DNA of 62,781 nt from a virus, in IMG/VR virus record IMGVR_UViG_3300030202_003006, positions 1-62,781 of that record; one strand, 5' to 3'. Position numbers and translations under genes: made by a program. Within the stretch, counting starts at the first letter, position 1, and each line of letters starts with the position of its first letter. Below are positions 24,125 to 33,264 of this stretch, piece by piece. The notes under the pieces are model-generated. The model was given only the letters and a program-made list of their open reading frames with translations, was not told the origin of the DNA and made no database searches.

Positions 24125-26248
24125 TTATTTTAAAATACCATCTGCCGTGGTAAAAGGTTTTATTAATCCTGGTCCTAAAGGGTGAATAACTTGACCCATC
24201 ATTATAACAGAACTTACCGAGGCATTTTCTGCCCTCTCTTCTTCGTCCGATTGAATCCCTAGAAAATCATGAATTAACATTAAATTAGGGGAGCCGTCAG
24301 GCATATCACCTACAGGTATTCCAGCAGCTTGCAATTTACTAATCAATCTTTCAAAAGTACCTAATGCACTAGTACCTGGTCTCATTTTAGCTGCAGCCAC
24401 TAAGAATGGAGGTACACCAAAAGGTATATCCGGCATGTTAGCCATTAATGTTGTTAATAGAATCTGATATATTTCTTTACAGTTTTTTGCGTTTTGCAAA
24501 GCAGTTATCAAAGGGAATAGTATATCTATTAATTTTTTAATTATTCTAAGTCTTTTCTTGGCTTTTTCTGATAATTTTTCTTTAATCAACTGCTGTATTA
24601 ATTTTAATAGTATTTGTTTCAAATACCTTAAAAGTATCCTACCCACTTCATTTAAAAATTCTTTAATTACCCTAATTAATACTCTTTTAAATATTTTAGC
24701 CCACATATCTATAGAAGTTACTGAAGTAGCATTTTGATTTAACATTTTAGCGGTCAATACCACCGGTAACACCCCCTTAGGGTTTAATATACCATAAGCT
24801 AGAATTTGAGGTAGTTTCTTAATTAAATTTTCTTTAAAGTCTATTTCTAAAGGTAAACTCATAGAACCCAACGAAAGGTCATAACCTTCTTTAGCAGCGG
24901 AAGCAGCAGCAAATCTTTGTAACACCAAGTCAAAAGCTTTTATTTGTTCATTTTGATTTGCACTAGATAATATATCATCCAACCCATCATCTACAACAGC
25001 ATTATCAACAGGAACATCAATAACACCACAAGACTCAAAACTAATAACATTCTTAGATTTTCTAACAGCCTCAAGTTCAATATTTCTTTCTTCTTCTATA
25101 TTAAATTCAAAAAAACTATCGTCATCATAAAGTTCCGATAAATGACTAACACTATCCGTAGAAATTTCACCTAGGTCTGCACCATCACAAGACTCTAAGA
25201 TATTTTCTACCATATTTAGAAATTTTTGAACAGCTTTTATATCATCTAAATTTATATTTTTATTTCTCACACTCATAAACCCAGTTAAAATTTCCATTAA
25301 AGCCGCTAATAGATTTTGCATTTCTATTAATTTGATATTTTGAAAATAGTCTTTTAAAAATTCTAATATGGTAAATTTTTCAGAATTACCAGGTAAGGCG
25401 GCTGTACCCAGAGGTGAGCCGGGTGATGTTTGGTAGTTAGGTTGACCACCTGGGTCATTATCTACTTTATAATATGGGTAAATTTCTAGTTGACCGTTAC
25501 CTATAGATACGACATCGAATAAAGCTCTACCACTTTTACCATAAATGGTTTGTGTGGTACCTGGTGTACCAAAATTAACACCGTTATTCATAATAAGTTC
25601 GTGTAAGAATATGTTAACTGGAAATGGAGACTGACCTACAGGGTAAGCACCAAAGTTTAAACCACCAGATTCATACATATATTTACCCACATCACTATTA
25701 GGGTCATTATACAATTGTTTTAGTAAATCAATCTCAGCTATTTTAATTAAAATTGGGTTGGTTAAACCGTCACCCACAACGGGTACCAACATAGATAAGT
25801 CACAACTAAAAGCTTTAATTATTTCTTCATATAGTATATCATCTACTCTAGGTAAAACGTTGATTATAGCTTCCCTTATTATACCATTTAATGTACGTAA
25901 CCATACATCAGCTGCCGGGTCTAAATTAAATTTTTGTGCAAATGTTTTTTTAGTGGCTTTAAAATCAGCGTCTCCAGTCTTACCTTTTTTTGTTTTTTTA
26001 CCGGCAGCTTTCATTTTTTTAGCTTTCGCACCTTCCTTTTTAGAATTTTTACGAGATTTTAAGGTTTTTAGTATCTCTAATAAAAAAGGTAATGGGTTAG
26101 CGGTTATATCTCTTAAGGATTCTAAGACCTCTTTCCACTGTTCTAGGTTTTCTCGACTTCTTTGTTTTTCTGTAGTGTCTAAAAAAGCTAATAAACTTTG
26201 TATTTTAGTAAATATTTCTTTTTGTGAATCTTGTGCGTCGCTAGCCAT
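24125..26248 (-). CDS. Large helical structural protein, probably tail or baseplate
   Basis: 707 residues, not recognised. The N-terminal 100 residues are helical with a strongly basic stretch (KSRKNSKKEGAKAKKMKAAG, about 65-84). The centre has a domain around ADVWLRTLNGIIREAIINVL and LSMLVPVVGDGLTNPILIKI. A long helical region lies near residues 530-620 (RILLRYLKQILLKLIQQLIK). The basic linker and amphipathic helices suggest a protein bridging other components or tape-measure-like behaviour, but it is short for a tape measure. It overlaps the upstream gene by one base. A late virion role is inferred from the operon with the hub-like protein. Confidence 0.65.
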   Translation of the reverse strand: MASDAQDSQKEIFTKIQSLLAFLDTTEKQRSRENLEQWKEVLESLRDITANPLPFLLEILKTLKSRKNSKKEGAKAKKMKAAGKKTKKGKTGDADFKATKKTFAQKFNLDPAADVWLRTLNGIIREAIINVLPRVDDILYEEIIKAFSCDLSMLVPVVGDGLTNPILIKIAEIDLLKQLYNDPNSDVGKYMYESGGLNFGAYPVGQSPFPVNIFLHELIMNNGVNFGTPGTTQTIYGKSGRALFDVVSIGNGQLEIYPYYKVDNDPGGQPNYQTSPGSPLGTAALPGNSEKFTILEFLKDYFQNIKLIEMQNLLAALMEILTGFMSVRNKNINLDDIKAVQKFLNMVENILESCDGADLGEISTDSVSHLSELYDDDSFFEFNIEEERNIELEAVRKSKNVISFESCGVIDVPVDNAVVDDGLDDILSSANQNEQIKAFDLVLQRFAAASAAKEGYDLSLGSMSLPLEIDFKENLIKKLPQILAYGILNPKGVLPVVLTAKMLNQNATSVTSIDMWAKIFKRVLIRVIKEFLNEVGRILLRYLKQILLKLIQQLIKEKLSEKAKKRLRIIKKLIDILFPLITALQNAKNCKEIYQILLTTLMANMPDIPFGVPPFLVAAAKMRPGTSALGTFERLISKLQAAGIPVGDMPDGSPNLMLIHDFLGIQSDEEERAENASVSSVIMMGQVIHPLGPGLIKPFTTADGILK

Positions 26249-26625
26249 TACATTTTATAATTTGTAGAAGTACTATTATCACCATCCTCATTAGATTTAT
26301 TAATTAACTCATGTATGGATTCTCTCATATCACTATCTATAGTTATATTACCCTGAGACATTTCTTGATTTTTAGAAACGATAGTAGACATTAATTTAGA
26401 AAGTTGAAGTTTTTTCTCTATGGAGGAGTCTATTATTTTTTGTTGCTCTTTTAAAACAGGACCAATTAAGGCCATATCCGCAGCCTCTTTCATGAAACCA
26501 ATCATCTTGTTTTGTATCCTAATAGCTGTTGTTCTTTGTTCCACACATTCATTGTAGATTTCTTGCATTAGGGAAACCGCACTTTCGTGAGTTAGTTTTA
26601 TTTCTTTTCTTTTAGGTCTAGGCAT
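26248..26625 (-). CDS. Unknown 125-aa helical protein, first gene of late structural operon
   Basis: Basic start (MPRPKRKEIKLTHESAV) followed by about 80 residues of helix (YNECVEQRTTAIRIQNKMIG, KEQQKIIDSSIEKKLQLSKL) and a polar tail. No family recognised. The stop overlaps the next ATG by one base. A TATTTATA box ends 3 nt before the start, immediately after the late sigma gene, so this is the first gene transcribed in the late structural block. It could be a tail-assembly helper or small structural protein. Confidence 0.6.
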   Translation of the reverse strand: MPRPKRKEIKLTHESAVSLMQEIYNECVEQRTTAIRIQNKMIGFMKEAADMALIGPVLKEQQKIIDSSIEKKLQLSKLMSTIVSKNQEMSQGNITIDSDMRESIHELINKSNEDGDNSTSTNYKM

Positions 26626-26628
26626 ACC

Positions 26629-26636
26629 TATAAATA
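26629..26636 (-). promoter_or_regulatory. Putative late promoter box TATTTATA at the early/late boundary
   Basis: Minus-strand TATTTATA ends 3 nt before the ATG at 26625 and begins 5 nt after the stop of the gp55-like sigma gene. It marks where the long upstream operon gives way to late structural genes. Confidence 0.55.
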
Positions 26637-26641
26637 TATTA

Positions 26642-27346
26642 TTACTTATTTACTATGGCCTCCAGTAAGTTCTTATATATATTTTTATAAGGTTTTAAAG
26701 CAGCTCTAATTTCTTTAGTCGTCAAACCACTCATTTCTCTAAGCTGATATAAAATAATATTCTTGTTAAATTTATTACCTTTTCCGGCAATAAAGATAGT
26801 TTCGTAGTTTTCAAATACATCTATTAAACAATAACCAACTTTTTCCTCATTTATATTTAGTCTATTCTCACTTATAAAAACTTTAATGTCTTTAATTAGG
26901 TCTAGTATTAATTTTTCCACAGGTATTGAGGTGTCCGCAAACATTTCATAAGAATATTTTTCATTTTGTTCCAAACTACCAGATATGTCTTCGTAAGAAA
27001 TTTTTCTATTCCTATCCCTAGTATCTTTCATTATTTGTCCCATAAGATAATTCTTACAAATAGTACCAAAATAAGAATAAGCTTTTTTACCTTTAGCTGG
27101 TTTAAACTTTTCCATTTTTGTAACTAAAAAAGATAAAGTATCTGTGTGGATATCCGTAAATTCCATACCTGGTCTATATAGTCTATACCTACGTATAATA
27201 CTTTCTATCATCTTTATTAAAGGTTCACGTAAAAATGTATTATATACTTTATTTTTTTCATCCCAAGTAGTGGCCGTTAAGAATACCCTAACAGCCTCTT
27301 CTTGTGGTGGACCAAAATATTGTTTGGTTAAAGGTTTTCTTCCCAT
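26642..27346 (-). CDS. 55: Late-transcription sigma factor (T4 gp55-like)
   Basis: Minimal phage sigma subunit that directs host RNA polymerase to late promoters. The region-2-like core is visible: EFTDIHTDTLSFLVTKMEKF (about 61-80), then KPAKGKKAYSYFGTICKNYL (81-100) and MGQIMKDTRDRNRK; the AYSYFGTIxKNYL pattern is characteristic of gp55-type proteins. A C-terminal helical segment (REMSGLTTKEIRAALKPYKN) could correspond to a second DNA- or clamp-contacting part. At 234 residues it is longer than T4 gp55 (185). It is the last gene of the minus operon containing PhoH and the glycan genes, fitting early/middle synthesis, and is followed directly by a candidate target promoter. Confidence 0.88.
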   Translation of the reverse strand: MGRKPLTKQYFGPPQEEAVRVFLTATTWDEKNKVYNTFLREPLIKMIESIIRRYRLYRPGMEFTDIHTDTLSFLVTKMEKFKPAKGKKAYSYFGTICKNYLMGQIMKDTRDRNRKISYEDISGSLEQNEKYSYEMFADTSIPVEKLILDLIKDIKVFISENRLNINEEKVGYCLIDVFENYETIFIAGKGNKFNKNIILYQLREMSGLTTKEIRAALKPYKNIYKNLLEAIVNK

Positions 27347-27352
27347 AATTAA

Positions 27353-28168
27353 TTACCCCTCGAAAGCCACCTTTCTATCAGTAGTGAAGAAGTACTCTTT
27401 TTTAGCCGTATCAATCCAAAATTTAGCTTCTTGACCCTCTAATCTGAAACCTTCTTTAAGTTTATAATTATAAAATAAAGAATTTTCTCTTTGGTTTGTA
27501 TGTTTATAACCCACTTTTGGGATAGTCATAATTACCGCATCATTGTATGTTGCTCTAAGTAAAAACTCATAAGCAAATGTAAGTCTAATTGATGATTTAA
27601 AACCACCTATCTCAGTAAATTTTTCAGTACGCATTATCATACCACTAGTTTGAAAGTTTTGGTACCTCAATAAGGTGTTATTATCTAAATGACCTAAGTC
27701 TTCCGAGAATCCCATTGCCCATAAAGCTTCATTTGTAAAACCTATAAATTGACCATTAGGGTCAGTATCTACTACTAGAGGAAGGAATACATCTACTTCA
27801 TCATAATATGACACATACTCGTTAAATTGTTTAAACCAAATATTAGAATATTCATCATCACACTCTAATACAGAAAAGAATTCAGTATCACAATTTTCCA
27901 CACCATAATTAATTTGTGAACAAAAATCAGTTTCACCGTTATTATAAATAACCTTAATATCAAGGTCAGAAGGTTTTTCCCACGACTCCATAAAACTTTT
28001 TACGGATTCATCTTCTGAACATACTATTAATAGTTTACCAGGTTTAACCTGTGACTGTAGTAAACTTCCTATGGCTTTACCATACCATTCATTGAATTTA
28101 CCGGACACATCGTGTACCGGTAGAATTACTGTTATATCATTACTATTCATATTATTAAGCGTTTTCAC
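27353..28168 (-). CDS. Glycosyltransferase family 2-like
   Basis: GT-A fold: NDITVILPVHDVSGKFNEWY at residues 9-28, AIGSLLQSQVKPGKLLIVCS, and the metal-binding region FFSVLECDDEY (about 96-106), where CDD is the DxD-like motif. The later GGF motif (EIGGFKSSIRLTFAYEFLLR) is typical of GT2 enzymes. It transfers a sugar from a nucleotide-sugar donor; donor and acceptor cannot be read. It overlaps the upstream gene by 14 bases and is separated from the sigma gene by 6 bases, so it is co-transcribed with both. Confidence 0.8.
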   Translation of the reverse strand: MKTLNNMNSNDITVILPVHDVSGKFNEWYGKAIGSLLQSQVKPGKLLIVCSEDESVKSFMESWEKPSDLDIKVIYNNGETDFCSQINYGVENCDTEFFSVLECDDEYSNIWFKQFNEYVSYYDEVDVFLPLVVDTDPNGQFIGFTNEALWAMGFSEDLGHLDNNTLLRYQNFQTSGMIMRTEKFTEIGGFKSSIRLTFAYEFLLRATYNDAVIMTIPKVGYKHTNQRENSLFYNYKLKEGFRLEGQEAKFWIDTAKKEYFFTTDRKVAFEG

Positions 28169-29216
28169 TTACAGGTGTAAGTTTGTTTATAGAATTTTTA
28201 AAATCTACAATTTTATCATCCACTAATTTCTTAAAGAAATTTAATAAATTCTTTTTTTCATTTTCCGTAGAAAAAGTATCAGTAGTTTCCTTCATTTTTT
28301 CATAAATCTGTGGTGGTAAAGAATCCTCCAACCAATTTTTTAGATAATTACTCAACATGTCGTTAATTTTACTTTCATCAAAAACCCAAAGACCATTTTC
28401 TTTATTAATCCAATCCGGTTGTACTATAGGTAAAACACCAATTACTGGAGTATTTGATAACATAGACTCTATTGGGAATGTACCAAAACCACTAATTCTA
28501 TCAACCCAAACTGAAACACAAGCTTCACTTAAAGCTTCAGCGAAGTCTTTTTTACTCATATTTCTCATATCTCTAAAAGTAATCCATTTAAATTGTGGGT
28601 TTTTAAGATAAAACTCTTTTATTATTTTCATCGTATCTCTAGGGTCTCTAGTATGTATTGTAACTAAAGGTGTTTTAGGTTTTTGAGATGGTTTAAACAT
28701 TTCAGAAAATGTTGGTCTAATTATCGTAGTTTCTATCGTCGGAAATAATTTTTTAATATATTCTTCTTGTGATTTAGAAGTAGTAATACATTTAGTAACA
28801 CCATAATTAACCCAACCAAAACCAGGATTTAAAGTTTCTAAAATATAGTCATAAGCTTGACACAAAACTAATTTTGTACAAGGCATATCTTTTATTTGTT
28901 CTAATACATGACCAAATAATTCAGGTATGATTACAAAATCTTGTGGACCTACTTTTAATTCACCACTTTCTATACTTGCTACGGGGATAGAATCAAATTC
29001 TTCACCCAACCACTCCCATACTGGTTTGTGTTCATTTTTTTCATATAAGACATAAGCATCATAACCGTTTTCCACTAACGTCTTAACAAAATTATATATT
29101 ACATCTACCGATGCTAATGCTCTACCATCAGTGTCTTGAACTAGAAAATAAAATTTAGATTCTTTGTTTTCTAGTTTCTTTAAGCCGTTTTCCAACTGCA
29201 TTAATTGTTTTTCCAT
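28155..29216 (-). CDS. GT-B fold glycosyltransferase (GT4-like)
   Basis: 353 residues. The N-terminal part has a short coiled lead (MEKQLMQLENGLKKLENKES), then a Rossmann-like domain. The C-terminal domain carries IHTRDPRDTMKIIKEFYLKN and the donor-binding style segment VWVDRISGFGTFPIESMLSN, in which GFGTFPIESM matches the GT4 pattern of a Gly-rich turn followed by Glu. This supports a retaining glycosyltransferase of GT4 type. It lies between a GT2-like gene and small unknown genes in the glycan operon. Substrate unknown. Confidence 0.75.
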   Translation of the reverse strand: MEKQLMQLENGLKKLENKESKFYFLVQDTDGRALASVDVIYNFVKTLVENGYDAYVLYEKNEHKPVWEWLGEEFDSIPVASIESGELKVGPQDFVIIPELFGHVLEQIKDMPCTKLVLCQAYDYILETLNPGFGWVNYGVTKCITTSKSQEEYIKKLFPTIETTIIRPTFSEMFKPSQKPKTPLVTIHTRDPRDTMKIIKEFYLKNPQFKWITFRDMRNMSKKDFAEALSEACVSVWVDRISGFGTFPIESMLSNTPVIGVLPIVQPDWINKENGLWVFDESKINDMLSNYLKNWLEDSLPPQIYEKMKETTDTFSTENEKKNLLNFFKKLVDDKIVDFKNSINKLTPVSENA

Positions 29217-29220
29217 ATTA

Positions 29221-29544
29221 CTAAAGTTTTTTAATTATTTTATATTTTATTAATGTATTTAATGATAATTTATAAGGGACGGATAATTTGTTTAAAGACA
29301 CCATACCTAATTTATCGTCAACATCCTCAACTATACCACACACAGTATCTAACATTAGTTTAAAAAATTCAAATCTAGGAAGATTTATATTGTTACTATT
29401 CTCTTCTGTTGTGGCAGAAACCACAAAAGGTTTTTCTACTTTTATTTGGTTTAAAAATTCGTCCACGTCAAAGTATAGTGATTCTGAACCCACCCTGAGA
29501 GTTAAATTACTTAATTTATCTAATTTCTTCATATGTTGTTTCAA
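29221..29544 (-). CDS. Unknown 107-aa protein
   Basis: Not recognised. A small soluble alpha/beta protein, LRVGSESLYFDVDEFLNQIK at 17-36, with a helix around FEFFKLMLDTVCGIVEDVDD. The start lies 28 bases inside the preceding gene; a second in-frame ATG at 29532 would shorten the overlap. It sits between a GT4-like gene and the gene at 29516, so it is part of the minus operon. No functional clue beyond context. Confidence 0.6.
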   Translation of the reverse strand: MKQHMKKLDKLSNLTLRVGSESLYFDVDEFLNQIKVEKPFVVSATTEENSNNINLPRFEFFKLMLDTVCGIVEDVDDKLGMVSLNKLSVPYKLSLNTLIKYKIIKKL

Positions 29545-30079
29545 ACGAGTTAAGTTGTTTTAAATTTTTTATTCGGGTATCACACTTTAAGTCTTCGTTA
29601 TATACCCTATCTATTACTATTAATTTTTTATTATCTGGTTTAGATTTAATTATGTCCACATCTGCAGTAATAATTACATCACTATCTAACCATAAAGATT
29701 CAATCTGAGAAGAAGAATAAAATCTTATCTCATCCATACAACACCCATATTTAGCTAAAAACCAAAGTGTTGATGCTTTCGCTCTTCCGAAATCGTCACT
29801 TACTAAACGCAATTTATAATCGCTAGGCATAGATTTGTAAAGGTCAACTAAATGTGTTATCACATTATGTTCAGATTCTTTAGCTTGACCAAAAATTTCC
29901 ATTGGGGCTTCATCATATAAAAAATCTAACAATTCGTCTTCGTTTTCGAAATGTACATATTTCATTAAATCTGGTGTGATAACATCAGTATCTATTTCTT
30001 TATAGTATTTTTCATATACCGCTTGAAATTTAGATAAAACATCTCTAAGTACTTCATTTATTGTTATTGTTATTACCAT
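29516..30079 (-). CDS. Unknown 187-aa protein, possibly HAD-like fold
   Basis: Not firmly recognised. The C-terminal half alternates strands and helices (KLRLVSDDFGRAKASTLWFL, SDVIITADVDIIKSKPDNKK, LIVIDRVYNEDLKCD), which loosely resembles a HAD-type Rossmann domain, but the canonical DxDx(T/V) nucleophile motif is not seen. The N-terminal half is helical and acidic. It lies directly downstream of PhoH (15 bases) and overlaps the next gene. A nucleic-acid or nucleotide role is possible from the neighbour but unproven. Confidence 0.6.
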   Translation of the reverse strand: MVITITINEVLRDVLSKFQAVYEKYYKEIDTDVITPDLMKYVHFENEDELLDFLYDEAPMEIFGQAKESEHNVITHLVDLYKSMPSDYKLRLVSDDFGRAKASTLWFLAKYGCCMDEIRFYSSSQIESLWLDSDVIITADVDIIKSKPDNKKLIVIDRVYNEDLKCDTRIKNLKQLNSFETTYEEIR

Positions 30080-30094
30080 ATTTAAACCTAATTA

Positions 30095-30838
30095 TTATTT
30101 ATTCTTTTGTAAAGAATCAAAAACCCTTTCTATTTTAGCAATTAATGGATTTCTTACCACATCTGATTTATTAAATTGTACACAACCAATCTCCTCAATG
30201 TCTTGAAAATGGTCCATTAAAAAGGTTAAACCATTATGTCCTCTAGAATCTTGTTGTCTTTCATCTCCTAAGAATATCATTTTAGAATCTCTACCTAATC
30301 TTGTCATAATTGTCCTTATATTTTCTTGGGAGATATTTTGAGCCTCATCAATAATAATAATAGACCTATCCAAATTAATCCCTCTCATATAAGCTATAGG
30401 TAATTCCTCTATAGTTTTTAACTCCCTTAGTCTAGATGTTATAGCTTGTCCCACCAACTTTTCAAAGTTATGTACAAATGAAAACATAAAAGGTTCCATC
30501 TTTTCTCTTAAACCACCTTTTAAAAAACCAATTTCTTCATTTTTTAATGTTGTTACGGATTTTACAATAACAATCTTTTTATATTTAGCATAACGTTTAA
30601 TTAATTTTAATGCTTCAGCACAGGCTAAATAAGTTTTACCTGTTCCAGCAGGACCAGAACAAATAATTACTTCTTTTTCTTTTATAGCATTTACGAGAGC
30701 TTTTTGATTTTCAGTTTTACACTTAACATTTACTGTCATAGTATCTGAAATTCTTTTTTCTTCAGTATTATTCTGATAAATCCATTCTTCTACTTCCATT
30801 TGTTCCTCTCTACTTAATTTTTTACTTCTTCTCCCCAT
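30095..30838 (-). CDS. phoH: PhoH-like P-loop ATPase
   Basis: Helicase-like ATPase common in marine and T4-type phages; the cellular role is thought to involve RNA metabolism or stress, but the phage role is unsettled. Visible: Walker A GPAGTGKTY (62-70), KKIVIVKSVTTLKNEEIGFLKGGL, Walker B IIIIDEAQN, and a sensor-like FLGDERQQDSRG; the order and spacing are those of PhoH. The 247-residue length is normal for the single-domain form. It lies within the early/middle minus operon with fcl upstream (18-base gap). Confidence 0.92.
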   Translation of the reverse strand: MGRRSKKLSREEQMEVEEWIYQNNTEEKRISDTMTVNVKCKTENQKALVNAIKEKEVIICSGPAGTGKTYLACAEALKLIKRYAKYKKIVIVKSVTTLKNEEIGFLKGGLREKMEPFMFSFVHNFEKLVGQAITSRLRELKTIEELPIAYMRGINLDRSIIIIDEAQNISQENIRTIMTRLGRDSKMIFLGDERQQDSRGHNGLTFLMDHFQDIEEIGCVQFNKSDVVRNPLIAKIERVFDSLQKNK

Positions 30839-30856
30839 TATTGATATTTTAAATTT

Positions 30857-31807
30857 TTATTTTCTAGCTATTTCATAGTTGTTATTAAACCACTCTATGG
30901 TTTCTTTTAACCCCTCATCTAAACTGGTAAATTTAAAATCTGGTAAATAAGATAACAATTTAGTATTGTCACTAGGTTTTCTAAATTGCCCATCGGGTTT
31001 GTCACTTTGCCAAATAACTTCACCACTAAACTCCATATGTTTAACTATTAGGTTAACCACTTCTTTTATAGAAATTTCTTCAGAAGTACTCAATATTAAT
31101 GGTTCTTCCTCATTATAGTTTTCTATTACCCATTCAGTTAATTTACCAACATCTTTTGAGTATATAAATTCTCTTAGGGGTTTACCACTTCCCCACACCA
31201 TAAAAGGGGTATTGTTCTTTTTAGCTAAATAACATTTGTGGATTAATGAGGGTATAACATGACCATTTTCTATATTAAAATTATCGTTTGGTCCGTATAT
31301 GTTAGTTGGTATTACGGATACGTAATCTAAACCATATTGTTCTCTATATGCACGAATTTGTACATCTGCCATTCTTTTAGCATAGGCGTAAGGGTAGTTA
31401 GAATTGTGGGGTTCACCTAGATGTATTTTTTTCTCAGTAAGGGGATACTCCACATTATCTGGAAAAACACATGTAGATAAAAAACATACTAATTTTTTCA
31501 CACCGTATTTCCTACAAGACTCTATTACATTTGTGTTAATCATAATATTGTCGTAAAAAAATTCACCTTTCATATTCATATTACCACCTAGACCCCCAAC
31601 CCTAGCTGCACAATGAACAACATTTAATGGTTTTTTATTTTTAAATAGGTCATCACATATAGTTGGATTACGTAAATCTTGAGAGCTATCGGTTTTTATA
31701 TCTGCGGATATTTGAGAACCGACCAAACCTCTACCACCAGTAACTAATAATTCAGGTCTCCTTACGTGTGACTCACCAATATCTATTATTTCCATATCAC
31801 TTTTCAT
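30857..31807 (-). CDS. fcl: GDP-L-fucose synthase
   Basis: NADPH-dependent epimerase/reductase that turns GDP-4-keto-6-deoxy-D-mannose into GDP-L-fucose. It is an extended short-chain dehydrogenase: nucleotide-binding TGGRGLVGSQ (about 23-32), the family-specific HCAARVGGLGGN, the catalytic Ser in FLSTCVFPD and the Tyr/Lys pair in YPYAYAKRMAD, then IPTNIYGPNDNF and VWGSGKPLREFIY. At 316 residues it is normal for Fcl (about 320). It overlaps gmd by 11 bases, so the two steps are translationally coupled and the phage makes GDP-fucose once GDP-mannose is supplied by the host. Confidence 0.93.
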   Translation of the reverse strand: MKSDMEIIDIGESHVRRPELLVTGGRGLVGSQISADIKTDSSQDLRNPTICDDLFKNKKPLNVVHCAARVGGLGGNMNMKGEFFYDNIMINTNVIESCRKYGVKKLVCFLSTCVFPDNVEYPLTEKKIHLGEPHNSNYPYAYAKRMADVQIRAYREQYGLDYVSVIPTNIYGPNDNFNIENGHVIPSLIHKCYLAKKNNTPFMVWGSGKPLREFIYSKDVGKLTEWVIENYNEEEPLILSTSEEISIKEVVNLIVKHMEFSGEVIWQSDKPDGQFRKPSDNTKLLSYLPDFKFTSLDEGLKETIEWFNNNYEIARK

Positions 31808-32774
31808 AGTACTCTAACCAATATTCAATCATTTCATCCATCATACTTCTAAAGTCATATTCTGGACTCCACCCTAATTGAGCTTTTATTTTTGTACAGT
31901 CACCTTTAAGATGCTCCAACTCCTCAGGTCTCAAATATTTCTTATCCTGTTTTACGTATTTTTCCCAATCTAGTTCCAAAGAACTAAAAACATATTCAAC
32001 TAAATCTTTAACACTATGAGAAATACCAGTAGAACATACAAAATCATCACTTTTATCGTGTTGTAAAATTAACCACATAGCGTACACATAGTCTTTTGCG
32101 TGACCCCAGTCACGACTTGCATATAAATTTCCTAATTTTAATTCATTGGATAAACCTAATTTTATTTTTACCGCTTCTTTAGCGACCTTATTAGTTACAA
32201 AGTTTGTACCTCTCCTTGGTGATTCATGATTAAATAATATTCCATTAGAGATAAACATTTTATAAGAGTTTCTATAATTTCTACAAATATTATAAGAAAA
32301 AACCTTAGCACACCCATAAGGTGATACTGGGTCCATAGGGGTGGTCTCTCTTTGATACCCATCTTCATCTATATTATTACCAAACATTTCTGAACTACTT
32401 GCTTGATATACTCTTATTTTTGTATTGGTTAATCTAATAGCCTCTAATAAATTTAATGTACCTAAACCAGTTACTTGAGAGGTGTAAAGTGGTTGGTCAA
32501 AACTTATTCTCACATGTGATTGTGCAGCTAAATTATAAACTTCATCAGGTTTACATTTTTGTAAAACATTAATTAATGACGACATATCTAATAAATCTCC
32601 ATAAACTAAGTTAAGTTTTTTGTATATATTATCAGGTATTCTTGCTGTTTGATTTTCAGAAACTGAATTTCTTTTAAGAATACCCCATACATCGTAACCT
32701 TTTTTTAACAATAATTCTGCTAGGTATGAACCATCTTGGCCATTTATCCCAGTTATTAAAGCTGTTTTTTTCAT
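31797..32774 (-). CDS. gmd: GDP-mannose 4,6-dehydratase
   Basis: Converts GDP-D-mannose to GDP-4-keto-6-deoxy-D-mannose, the branch point to fucose, perosamine, colitose and related sugars. Visible: TGINGQDGSYLAE (8-20), NLAAQSHVRISFDQP (81-95), the catalytic region QASSSEMFG (124-132) and YGCAK (Tyr153, Lys157), NHESPRRGTNFVTNKV, and the RPEELEHLKGD segment typical of GMD. At 325 residues it is slightly shorter than E. coli Gmd (373). The following fcl gene overlaps it. The same product could also feed the DegT-type aminotransferase at 40713. Confidence 0.95.
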   Translation of the reverse strand: MKKTALITGINGQDGSYLAELLLKKGYDVWGILKRNSVSENQTARIPDNIYKKLNLVYGDLLDMSSLINVLQKCKPDEVYNLAAQSHVRISFDQPLYTSQVTGLGTLNLLEAIRLTNTKIRVYQASSSEMFGNNIDEDGYQRETTPMDPVSPYGCAKVFSYNICRNYRNSYKMFISNGILFNHESPRRGTNFVTNKVAKEAVKIKLGLSNELKLGNLYASRDWGHAKDYVYAMWLILQHDKSDDFVCSTGISHSVKDLVEYVFSSLELDWEKYVKQDKKYLRPEELEHLKGDCTKIKAQLGWSPEYDFRSMMDEMIEYWLEYYEK

Positions 32775-32797
32775 ATATATTTATTTTAGTAAAAAAA

Positions 32798-33262
32798 TTA
32801 AAAATGGAAAGAGGTGGTGTTATCCTGTTTACCTCTATACTTTGATATATAATCACTACAAATACCCTCACATTCGGATATTTTATCATTATTAATTTCA
32901 GGCATTACCGCTATACTATTTTTTAATGGTTGTTTTCCTGGATAAGCCCACAAATACCCCTTGCTAGTCAAAGTTACATCATCATCTTGATGCCAAAAAT
33001 AATTAAGTTCTGGGTATTTTTTCATTTCCACCATAGCTTCTAAGTTTTTTGCATGACACCATAAACGTGAAGAGTTAGATGTTAAAAAAATAGACTCTAT
33101 CTTATATTCCGGTGCGTCATGACCTAACCAGAATCCTTTGTCATACCACACATCCACCTCCACATCATACCCTAAAACTAGAGCAGATTCAACATACTCA
33201 GGACTATTCTCAAGAGTAGATTTTTTACCATCTATATTACCTCTATGTGAAATTAATATCAT
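32798..33262 (-). CDS. GDPD/PI-PLC-like phosphodiesterase fold, short form
   Basis: The start ISHRGN (His6, Arg7), ENSPEYVESAL (Glu18, Asn19), GYDVEVDVW (Glu35, Asp37) and LGHDAPEY (His48) reproduce the N-terminal catalytic pattern of glycerophosphodiester phosphodiesterases. At 154 residues it is much shorter than the usual 240 or more, so part of the TIM barrel is missing or replaced. Short proteins of this type occur in bacterial surface-glycan clusters; they might cleave or install phosphodiester-linked groups. Function is inferred from motifs only. Confidence 0.65.
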   Translation of the reverse strand: MILISHRGNIDGKKSTLENSPEYVESALVLGYDVEVDVWYDKGFWLGHDAPEYKIESIFLTSNSSRLWCHAKNLEAMVEMKKYPELNYFWHQDDDVTLTSKGYLWAYPGKQPLKNSIAVMPEINNDKISECEGICSDYISKYRGKQDNTTSFHF

Positions 33263-33264
33263 TA

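Noticed and set aside
25758-26267. 169-codon plus-strand open frame opposite the 707-aa structural gene
   Set aside because: Antisense to a well-supported gene in a packed minus operon; composition is that of a shadow frame.
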